A stretch of 64,000 bases of DNA, taken from contig JBCBMW010000011.1 in the NCBI GenBank assembly GCA_039822105.1, forward strand, positions 1 through 64,000, written 5' to 3'. The notes under the pieces are model-generated. The model was not told where the DNA came from and made no database searches. It saw only the letters and a list, made by a program, of their open reading frames with translations. Below are positions 14,593 to 22,061 of the stretch, one piece after another (positions within the stretch are counted from its first letter, which is position 1; every line of letters starts with the position of its first letter). Both the position numbers and the translations under genes were made by a program. The DNA comes from Parvularcula sp039822105. GTDB taxonomy: Bacteria; Pseudomonadota; Alphaproteobacteria; Caulobacterales; Parvularculaceae.

Positions 14593-17500
14593 ATGACTGA
14601 TCAAACGACAAACCCTGGCGGCGGGCTTTTTGGTTGGTTCGTCGGCAACTCGGTGTCCGCCAACCTCCTGATGATCGTCATGATCGTCGGTGGTCTTGCG
14701 GCCATGAATGCCCTGCGGACAGAGACATTCCCGGAGATCGATCCGCGCCAGATCACGGTCACGGTGCCTTATCCTGGCGCCACGCCGGGTGAGGTGGAGG
14801 AGGCGATCACCACCCGCGTCGAAGAAGCCGTTATCGGCATCGAAGGCGTCAAACGTGTGCGCTCCAGCGCCGCCGAGGGCGCCGGTACCGTGACGGTCGA
14901 GCTCAAAGACTTCGTCAATGCACAAGAAGTCAAAGACGACGTTGACGCAGCGGTTGATCAGCTTGGTGATTTTCCGCCTGCAGAGGCAGAGCGCCCACAG
15001 ATCACGATCGCTGAAACGGAGTCCAACGTGCTTCGCCTCGCCATCTTCGGCGATCTTGAGGAGATCGGTTTGCGCGAGGCCGCAGAAGAGATCGAGGCTG
15101 ATCTCCTTTCGCTTCCTGACATCACGAATGTCGAGCTTGCCGGTGTGCGCAACCGCGAGATCTCCATTGAGGTCTCAGAAAGCACGCTCCGCGCTTATGG
15201 TCTGACCTTCGCTGAGGTGGCGACAGCCGTCGACCGGGCGTCGGTGAACCTTTCGGCTGGTACAGTGCGCACGAGCGGCGGCGAAATTCTTCTCCGCACA
15301 GACCGAGAGCGCCGCAGCGGTGAGGCGTTTGAGAACATCCTTGTCAGGAGCGATAACCGAGGTCGCAGCGTCTTCTTGGGCGATATCGCAACCATCGTTG
15401 ACGGCTTTGAAGACGGCGAATTGATCAACCTCTTTCAGGGGGATCCCGCCGTGTTCATCGATGTGGAAGCGGCCGATGACCAAGATGCTTTCGACGTTGT
15501 GGGCGCGGTGAAGCTGTTCTTGGAGAGCTACGAAGCCCCCCCAGGCGTCTCCATTGCCGTTGTGTCCGATGACACGGTGATCATCGGTCAGCGTCTCAAT
15601 CTGTTGATCCGTAACGGGATCATGGGACTGGCGCTCGTCTTTGTCTTCCTCGCGCTCACCCTTGATCTTCGGCTAGCGTTTTGGACGAGTGCGGGTATTT
15701 TCATCGCCTTCTTTGGCGGTTTTCTCATCATTGGTCAGTTTGCGACCATCAATATGGTCACCCTCTTTGGCCTGATCGTGACCCTCGGGCTGGTTGTCGA
15801 TGATGCGATCGTCATCGGTGAGAGTATTTTCGATGAGCAGTATGCTGGCGGCGATCCCGCGAAGGCTGCCGTCAAGGGTGTCACCAGCGTGGCTCCGCCC
15901 GTCACCATCGGTGTTCTGACAACCATGGCGGCCTTCGCTCCGCTTCTTTTCTCCACCGGGACCCTCGGCCAGATCCTTTTTCCTGTGCCGGTCGTTGTGA
16001 TTGCTGTTCTTTTCATGTCGGTGGTGGAAGCGTTCTTCATTCTTCCGGCGCACTTGTCCCACGGCCTCGACTGGAGCCGGGGTGCGATGGCGGCTGCGAA
16101 GGGCGCTGTGCAAACCGCGCTTTTCACCTTTCGCGATTCCATCATTATGCCGGTTGTCACGCTCGCCGTGCGGGCGCGCTATCTCACCATGGCGATTGCG
16201 GTCGGTTTCCTGATCGTTGTCATCGGCTTCGTCCAAGCAGGATCCGTCCGCTTCATCTTCTTCCCACTGATCGAAGCGGATGAGGTGTCCGTGACGCTCG
16301 AGATGCCCGACGGCACACCCTTCGCCAGGACAGAAGAGGTGATGCGGAAGATTGAGGCGGCTGCCTATGATGCGCTTGGGGCGGAGAATCTGAGCGCGAT
16401 GGAGAGCCTGTCGGTCACGATCGGCGCGCGCCTGGAACAACGCGGTGGGCCGCCCACCGGCGATAACTCTTCTGGTCTCGGTAGCCATCTTGGCGGCGCC
16501 GCCCTCACGCTCGTTCCCGCGGGTGAGCGGACGATCGGCTCCGCTGAGTTGGAGCGGCGTTGGCGCGAAGCTGTGGGCGAGGTGCCGGGCATCAAAACGC
16601 TCTCGTTCGAAGCGTCCCTGGTCGGCGGCGGCGCCGATATCAGTATCGATATGTCCCACCGCAACGACGCTGTCCTTGATGAAGCTGTCCGCGCGCTCGA
16701 AGACGCTCTGCGCAGCATTCCGGGTACGTCGGAAGTGGAAAGTGGTCTCAGTGACGGGAAGTCGGAACTCTCTTTCGTGCTCACGCCTGAGGGCGCGGCC
16801 GCTGGCCTCACCGCTGCTGATGTGGCGGAGCAGGTGCGCCAAGCTTTCTTTGGCCAAGAGGTGCAACGCATCCAGCGAGGCCGAGAAGAAATCCGGACCT
16901 ATGTACGCTATCCGCTTGCGGAGCGCCGGAGCATCGCAGATCTTGAGCGCCTGCGCATTCGCCTACCCGATGGTGGTGCGGCGCCCCTGCGCATTGTTGC
17001 GGACATTGAAGAAGGACGCAGTCCGACCACGATTGACCGGGTCGATGGTCGGCGTGTTATCGCGGTGGAGGCTGATGTCGACGAGGCGGTTGCCACGCCC
17101 AATGATGTGACCGCTTATCTGATGGCGGATGTTTTGCCCGCACTCATTGATGATTATCCCGGTCTCACCGCCAGTTTCGAGGGGCAGACCCGGGATCAAC
17201 AAGAGGATATCCAGTCGCTGCTCGGCAACCTCCTGATCGCGCTTGGCATTATCTACGTGCTCCTGGCGAGTATCCTGCGCTCCTATGTGCAGCCGCTCGT
17301 GATCATGGCCGCGATCCCCTTCGGTGCGGCCAGCGCGATCATCGGCCATATCGTTCTTGGTTATGATCTTTCGTTCCTGTCGATTTTTGGGATCGTTGCC
17401 CTGTCGGGCGTGATCGTGAACTCCAGTGTTGTGATGATTGATCTTTACAATCGTCTCCTTGCTGAGGAGCACGATGAGCCGCTTCACGCAGCAGTGGCTT

Positions 17501-17754
17501 CTGTGAAGCGGCGCTTCCGTCCTATCTTGCTCACGACACTGACGACCTTCCTAGGTCTTTTGCCGATGCTGACCGAAACGAGCTTGCAGGCCCAGTTCCT
17601 CATCCCCATGGCGATCAGCCTTGGGTTCGGGATCCTCCTGACCGGATTTATCGTTCTGCCGCTGGTCCCTGCCATGCTGCTGATCACAGAAGACATCAAG
17701 GGCTTCTTCGCTGGTCGGAGGCGCGGGATGGTCAGCGGTAAGGCCTGGGCGTGA
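14593..17754 (+). CDS. RND efflux permease (AcrB-like, proton-driven)
   Basis: 1053 residues, full length for an RND pump, with twelve predicted membrane segments and two large periplasmic loops. The start (FVGNSVSANLLMIVMIVGGL) and the TM4 proton-relay aspartates Asp403-Asp404 in LGLVVDDAIVIGESIF are present. The C-terminal half has the matching FGIVALSGVIVNSSVVMIDL and RRFRPILLTTLTTFLGLLPM. It resembles the broad AcrB/HAE1 group of drug or metabolite exporters found in marine Alphaproteobacteria. The substrate is unknown. Operon with the adaptor, channel and TetR genes. Confidence 0.95.
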   Translation: MTDQTTNPGGGLFGWFVGNSVSANLLMIVMIVGGLAAMNALRTETFPEIDPRQITVTVPYPGATPGEVEEAITTRVEEAVIGIEGVKRVRSSAAEGAGTVTVELKDFVNAQEVKDDVDAAVDQLGDFPPAEAERPQITIAETESNVLRLAIFGDLEEIGLREAAEEIEADLLSLPDITNVELAGVRNREISIEVSESTLRAYGLTFAEVATAVDRASVNLSAGTVRTSGGEILLRTDRERRSGEAFENILVRSDNRGRSVFLGDIATIVDGFEDGELINLFQGDPAVFIDVEAADDQDAFDVVGAVKLFLESYEAPPGVSIAVVSDDTVIIGQRLNLLIRNGIMGLALVFVFLALTLDLRLAFWTSAGIFIAFFGGFLIIGQFATINMVTLFGLIVTLGLVVDDAIVIGESIFDEQYAGGDPAKAAVKGVTSVAPPVTIGVLTTMAAFAPLLFSTGTLGQILFPVPVVVIAVLFMSVVEAFFILPAHLSHGLDWSRGAMAAAKGAVQTALFTFRDSIIMPVVTLAVRARYLTMAIAVGFLIVVIGFVQAGSVRFIFFPLIEADEVSVTLEMPDGTPFARTEEVMRKIEAAAYDALGAENLSAMESLSVTIGARLEQRGGPPTGDNSSGLGSHLGGAALTLVPAGERTIGSAELERRWREAVGEVPGIKTLSFEASLVGGGADISIDMSHRNDAVLDEAVRALEDALRSIPGTSEVESGLSDGKSELSFVLTPEGAAAGLTAADVAEQVRQAFFGQEVQRIQRGREEIRTYVRYPLAERRSIADLERLRIRLPDGGAAPLRIVADIEEGRSPTTIDRVDGRRVIAVEADVDEAVATPNDVTAYLMADVLPALIDDYPGLTASFEGQTRDQQEDIQSLLGNLLIALGIIYVLLASILRSYVQPLVIMAAIPFGAASAIIGHIVLGYDLSFLSIFGIVALSGVIVNSSVVMIDLYNRLLAEEHDEPLHAAVASVKRRFRPILLTTLTTFLGLLPMLTETSLQAQFLIPMAISLGFGILLTGFIVLPLVPAMLLITEDIKGFFAGRRRGMVSGKAWA

Positions 17755-17808
17755 CTCGCGTCCGCAGACCCTGATCTTGATCAACAGGGGCCACGCCGCG
17801 TAGGTGTA

Positions 17809-18492
17809 ATGCCCCCAAATAGCAGACAGCCGCCGGAGGCACCCATTTCCACCTCGCCAGCAGGACCAAAGCCAAGGAAGCGGAAAGACAAGGAGACGCG
17901 CGTCGCGGAAATCGTCGAGGCGGCCTTCGAAGTCTTCACGCGAGATGGTCTGTCCGCTGCCAAAATCGACGATGTGGCTGAGCGTGCGGAAGTCAGCAAA
18001 GGGACGATCTATACCTACTTTGAGACCAAAGAGGCCCTCTTTGAAGCCGTCGTGCGAAACTACATTTTGGCGGCGCTCGAAGAAGCCTTTTCCAAAGGTC
18101 TCGCGCAAGAGCTGAGCCATGAAGAGCGCCTCTGTCAGATGATCAAAGCGGCCTATTCGCTGTTCGGAGGCACAGAGATTCGGCGCATCATGATCTTGCT
18201 CGTGGGCGAGGGTGGGCGGTTTCCTGAGCTCCTCAAGCTCTACCACGATATTATCTTGAACCGTGCCCGGGAAGTGATTGGACAGATCATTGGCGAGGGT
18301 ATTGAGGCAGGTGTCTTTCGAGATGTTCCGGCCCGTGATTTTCCTCAAATCGTGATGGGCCCAGGCATGATGGGCGCGATTTGGGCGCAGCATTTTGGGG
18401 ATCTCAGCCCCCTCAACCTCGATGAGCTCTACGACGCGCATATCGATTTGTTGCTCAACGGTCTGCGGACTCGTGAGGTGCCGTCCTCTTAG
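17809..18492 (+). CDS. TetR-family regulator of the RND efflux operon
   Basis: 227 residues. After a basic, proline-rich leader of ~28 residues, the helix-turn-helix runs EIVEAAFEVFTRDGLSAAKI, DDVAERAEVSKGTIYTYF, ETKEALFEAVV, as in AcrR/TetR proteins. The C-terminal domain is a TetR_C-type helical bundle. It follows the RND pump by 54 bp on the same strand and is probably the local repressor; the palindrome at 11945-11958 at the start of the operon is its likely operator. No second copy of that palindrome is seen before this gene. Confidence 0.9.
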   Translation: MPPNSRQPPEAPISTSPAGPKPRKRKDKETRVAEIVEAAFEVFTRDGLSAAKIDDVAERAEVSKGTIYTYFETKEALFEAVVRNYILAALEEAFSKGLAQELSHEERLCQMIKAAYSLFGGTEIRRIMILLVGEGGRFPELLKLYHDIILNRAREVIGQIIGEGIEAGVFRDVPARDFPQIVMGPGMMGAIWAQHFGDLSPLNLDELYDAHIDLLLNGLRTREVPSS

Positions 18493-18616
18493 GACATGGG
18501 GTTTAGCAGATGGCCCACAGAGTGGGACCCCCACTGCGATTGCTTGCAAATGGGGGCACCGCGGGGCCCAAATCTGTGCCAAGTAACCCCCCGACCCTGG
18601 CGATTGGAGGCATCTC

Positions 18617-20038
18617 GTGACACGTGCTCGTTTTTGTAAGATTGTGGCCACCGTGGGCCCCGCCAGTGGTGCACCTGCGATGCTTGATATGCTGCACACG
18701 GTGGGTGTTGACGGTTTCCGGCTCAACTTCAGCCACGGCGATCACGAGACCCATGGCCGTGTGCTGAATGCGATCCGTGAGGTGGAAGCCAAGTCCAACC
18801 GTCCGATCTGCGTCTTTGCTGACATGCAAGGGCCAAAGTTCCGCTGCGGCCGGTTGCCAGATGGCAAGGTCATGCTCGGCTATGATGAAACCTGGCGCCT
18901 TGTCCCTGTGGAGGAAAGCAGTGAAGCCGGGGTCATTCCGATCCCGCATCCCAAATTGCTCAGTGCTCTTCAGGTCGATGATCGTATCATGCTGGATGAC
19001 GGCAAGCTGCGTCTACGCATCACCAAGGTGGACGGTGATGTCCGCGAGGCCACGGTGGAAGCAGGCGGGCCGCTGACGGACCGCAAAGGCGTGAACGTGC
19101 CTTCGCGGCCTCTGCCGGTCTCTGCACTGACAGAAAAGGATCGCGCTGATCTGGCATTCGCGCTTGAGGCCGGGGTCGACTACGTCGCCCTCAGCTTTGT
19201 GCAGCATCCTGATGACGTCGCGGAGGCGCGAGAGATCATCGGCGACAAAGCAGGCATCATTTCTAAGATCGAGAAACCCTCCGCGGTCGAAGAGATTGAT
19301 AAGATCGTGGAGCTGTCAGATGCGATCATGGTGGCTCGCGGTGACCTCGGCGTGGAATTGCCGCCCGAGCGCGTGCCGTTGATCCAGCGCCATATCGTGC
19401 GGACCTGCCGTCGAGCAGGAAAGCCCGTGATTGTCGCGACCCATATGCTTGAATCGATGGTCGATGCGCCAACCCCGACCCGGGCAGAAGCGTCGGATGT
19501 GGCCACAGCTGTTCTGCAGGGTGCGGACGCTGTCATGCTGTCTGCGGAAACTGCGGTGGGCCGTCATCCGCCGACCGCCGTTGCCATCATGGACCGGATC
19601 ATCAAGGCCGCTGAGGCTGACGAAGAGTACTGGCGAACGCGGAAGCTCGATCTCTCGACCGACGAACTGACGACTGCCGATGCGATCAGCAGTGCGGCCA
19701 GTTCCGCCACAGAGCCAGCTGACGTGACAGCCCTCATTGCTTATACGGAGACAGGATCAACAGCACGCCGGGTGTCGCGTGATCGTCCGCGTTGCCCCAT
19801 TATTGCGCTGACACCGCATCAGACGGCCGCGCGCCGCTTGCGCCTCGCTTGGGGTCTGGAGCCGCACATCAGTCCCAATGTCGCAGACTTCGAAGAGATG
19901 CTTCAGACGTCGGAGGATGCGGCGCGCAAAGTGGCAGGCGCAAAAGACGGTGATCGGATTGTGATCGTCACTGGCTACCCCTTCGGTCGTCCGGGCAAGA
20001 CCAACACGGTGAAGATTTCTCGTTTGGGCGCGGCTTAG
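18617..20038 (+). CDS. pyk: Pyruvate kinase
   Basis: 473 residues, normal for a bacterial type II pyruvate kinase. Conserved stretches include KIVATVGPAS and GFRLNFSHG at the N-terminus, ADMQGPKFRCGRL, the active-site signature around IISKIEKPSAVEEID, IMVARGDLGVELPPERVPL and MLSAETAVGRHPP. It converts PEP and ADP to pyruvate and ATP. GTG is the start, with GGAGG seven bases upstream. The 124-bp gap from the TetR gene contains a small GC-rich hairpin (AGTGGG/CCCACT) but no clear terminator. Together with the neighbouring gluconate and distant Entner-Doudoroff genes it completes the route to pyruvate. Confidence 0.96.
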   Translation: MTRARFCKIVATVGPASGAPAMLDMLHTVGVDGFRLNFSHGDHETHGRVLNAIREVEAKSNRPICVFADMQGPKFRCGRLPDGKVMLGYDETWRLVPVEESSEAGVIPIPHPKLLSALQVDDRIMLDDGKLRLRITKVDGDVREATVEAGGPLTDRKGVNVPSRPLPVSALTEKDRADLAFALEAGVDYVALSFVQHPDDVAEAREIIGDKAGIISKIEKPSAVEEIDKIVELSDAIMVARGDLGVELPPERVPLIQRHIVRTCRRAGKPVIVATHMLESMVDAPTPTRAEASDVATAVLQGADAVMLSAETAVGRHPPTAVAIMDRIIKAAEADEEYWRTRKLDLSTDELTTADAISSAASSATEPADVTALIAYTETGSTARRVSRDRPRCPIIALTPHQTAARRLRLAWGLEPHISPNVADFEEMLQTSEDAARKVAGAKDGDRIVIVTGYPFGRPGKTNTVKISRLGAA

Positions 20039-20100
20039 CGTTGTTTCTCGGTCCAACGCGGCGGCAGGTCAGGCGAAGCTCAATCCCTTGCTCTTTGCGG

Positions 20101-20116
20101 TTGACAAGGTTGTCAG
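20101..20116. promoter_or_regulatory. LacI-type operator 1 (gluconate operon)
   Basis: TTGACAAGGTTGTCAG has 6-base inverted arms TGACAA/TTGTCA around GG. It differs from the consensus TTGACAACGTTGTCAA, repeated three more times in this window, only at the centre and the last base. It sits 45 bases ahead of gntK, and its left arm could double as a -35 (TTGACA). Confidence 0.65.
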
Positions 20117-20160
20117 TCTCTTGCTCCCTTGAGCGTCATATGGCGACTGAGTGAGGCCGT

Positions 20161-20712
20161 ATGGCGCAATGCGATGAAGAGAAAGTGCCTCTCCTTGTGA
20201 TCATGGGGGTGGCGGGTTCGGGAAAGACCACGGTCGGCCGCGAACTCGCGCAGCGCCTCGGATGGCCATTTTTCGAGGGGGATGATTTTCATCCGCTGAC
20301 AAATGTCGAGAAGATGGCATCAGGTTCGCCGCTTACGGATGAAGACAGACGAGCCTGGATCGATGCCATTCTCCATGACATTGACGCGGGCGGGGCAAAG
20401 CCCGCTGTTCTTGCATGTTCGGCCTTGTCGCCGGTCATACGCGCATGGCTCGGCGCCTCTCGTCACCATCGCTGTCACTGGGTGCTCTTGGAGATCAGTG
20501 AGGACGAAGCACGAAGGCGCGTGGCCGCACGCCACGGTCACTTCATGCCCGCGGCCTTGATCGCTTCTCAATTCGCGGCACTCAGCCCTCCGTCAGACGC
20601 GGTTTGCGTTAACGCGACCGTCCATCCTTCAGCGAACACTGACGTTATCGTTGCAGCCATTAGCGCTCAAGGGGTCCTAGCACCTTCAACAGCCCATGCG
20701 GACACGGTGTGA
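20161..20712 (+). CDS. gntK: Gluconokinase
   Basis: 183 residues of the GntK/shikimate-kinase-like P-loop family. Walker A is GVAGSGKTTVGRELA at residues 16-30, followed by the gluconokinase signature FFEGDDFHPLTNVEKMASG, LTDEDRRAWIDAI and the lid segment ARHGHFMPAALIASQFAAL. It phosphorylates gluconate to 6-phosphogluconate, the entry metabolite for Edd encoded at 46 kb. Its stop overlaps the start of the permease gene. The upstream palindrome at 20101-20116 suggests co-regulation with the saccharide cluster. Confidence 0.95.
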   Translation: MAQCDEEKVPLLVIMGVAGSGKTTVGRELAQRLGWPFFEGDDFHPLTNVEKMASGSPLTDEDRRAWIDAILHDIDAGGAKPAVLACSALSPVIRAWLGASRHHRCHWVLLEISEDEARRRVAARHGHFMPAALIASQFAALSPPSDAVCVNATVHPSANTDVIVAAISAQGVLAPSTAHADTV

Positions 20713-22061
20713 TGGCCGCCCTCCTCGTTGAGTGGCGCCCGCTTTTGGCGACGCTGGTTGGCGTTGCCATCCTTCTCTTCCTGATCCTCAAATTACGGAT
20801 GAATGCGTTTCCAGCGCTTTTGATCACGGCCCTGGCCAGCGCGATCACTGGCGGCCTCGCCGTCGATGACGCGTTTGATGTTGTTGTTCAGGGCGTCGGC
20901 GGAACTCTCGGTTTCATCGCCGTGGTCATTGGTCTCGGCGCGCTTTACGGAGCGATCCTGGAAGCAACCGGCGGGTTGCAGGCGCTGGCGGCGCGTCTCA
21001 GCCGATCGGGTGGCCCGCGGTCCATGCCGTGGTGGTTTGCGGCGCTGGGTCTCATCGCAGCGATCCCTGTCTTTTTCGACGTGGCTCTGATTATCCTCGC
21101 GCCACTGATCTTTTCCGTGGCTGAGAGAGCGAAGCGGCCTGTGATGGCTCTTGGCCTACCGTTGATCGCCGGACTTGCGACTGCCCATGCTTTCATTCCG
21201 CCTACGCCGGGGCCGATCGCTGTTGCCGAGCTTCTTGGTGCGGAGCTGGGCCTGGTCATCCTCTTTGGCATGATCGCTGCGGTGCCGGCCGTCGCCATCG
21301 GAGGCCCTATTTATGCGGCGCTTCTGGCGCGCCGAGGCATGCTAAGCGAGCAAGCGATCGGTGAGGCGGGCGCAAGGGATGAGGACGCTTCTGATCAAGC
21401 CGCACCTCAGGTTTTGTTGTTGATCTTGCTTCCTTTGATCTTGATTCTGTTGGGCGCGGTCGGGCCAAGAGTCATCGGGGAGGGCGTTTTGACCGAGGTC
21501 GTTATCTTCCTTGGTCACCCCTTTGTCGCACTGTTGATCGCATGCGGAGCAACACTTTTTGTGCTGCGCCCAAACACAGACGAAGCGCGCGCGAAGGTTC
21601 GCGAAGCCGTGGGCCGATCGCTCGAGCCAACCGGCGCCGTGATCCTCATCACTGGCGCGGGTGGCGCTTTCAAGCAGGTCCTCGTGGAGACAGGTGGCGG
21701 TCAGCAGCTGGCCAGCATGATCCTTGGGTTCGGGCTGGCCCCGATTCTTGCCGCTTACGTCATTGCCGTTCTGGTACGGATCACCCAAGGAAGCGCGACC
21801 GTGGCTATGATCACAGCCGCGGGCCTCACTGCTCCCATCACGGCGTCTGCCGGCCTCGGTGAGGCGCAGCTCGCGCTCGTCGTCATTGCGATTGCCGCTG
21901 GCGCAACCACCGCGGCGCATGTCAACGATTCGGGGTTCTGGCTCGTGAGCCAGATCTTTTCACTGACAGAAAGAGAGGCGCTCCGCCTATGGACGGTTTC
22001 CACAACTTTGATCAGTGCGGCGGGGTTGGCTGTGGTGCTCTTGCTCTATCCGCTCGTGTGA
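20712..22061 (+). CDS. Gluconate permease (GntP family)
   Basis: 449 residues, polytopic, GntP/GntT family proton symporter with about 12-14 membrane segments. Family stretches are GGTLGFIAVVIGLGALYGAI, FDVALIILAPLIFSVAERAK, AHAFIPPTPGPIAVAELLG and AAGATTAAHVNDSGFWLVSQ, the last two being strong GntP signatures. It imports gluconate or a related aldonate for the kinase encoded just before it. ATG at 20712 overlaps the kinase stop by one base (TGATG); GTG at 20709 is also possible. Its stop abuts the convergent PEPC-like gene. Confidence 0.93.
   Translation: MAALLVEWRPLLATLVGVAILLFLILKLRMNAFPALLITALASAITGGLAVDDAFDVVVQGVGGTLGFIAVVIGLGALYGAILEATGGLQALAARLSRSGGPRSMPWWFAALGLIAAIPVFFDVALIILAPLIFSVAERAKRPVMALGLPLIAGLATAHAFIPPTPGPIAVAELLGAELGLVILFGMIAAVPAVAIGGPIYAALLARRGMLSEQAIGEAGARDEDASDQAAPQVLLLILLPLILILLGAVGPRVIGEGVLTEVVIFLGHPFVALLIACGATLFVLRPNTDEARAKVREAVGRSLEPTGAVILITGAGGAFKQVLVETGGGQQLASMILGFGLAPILAAYVIAVLVRITQGSATVAMITAAGLTAPITASAGLGEAQLALVVIAIAAGATTAAHVNDSGFWLVSQIFSLTEREALRLWTVSTTLISAAGLAVVLLLYPLV

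Noticed and set aside
15673..16866. Long open frame antisense to the RND permease (397 codons)
   Set aside because: It mirrors the conserved RND coding frame, its composition is very rich in His/Arg/Asp as expected of a shadow frame, and it has no recognisable domain.
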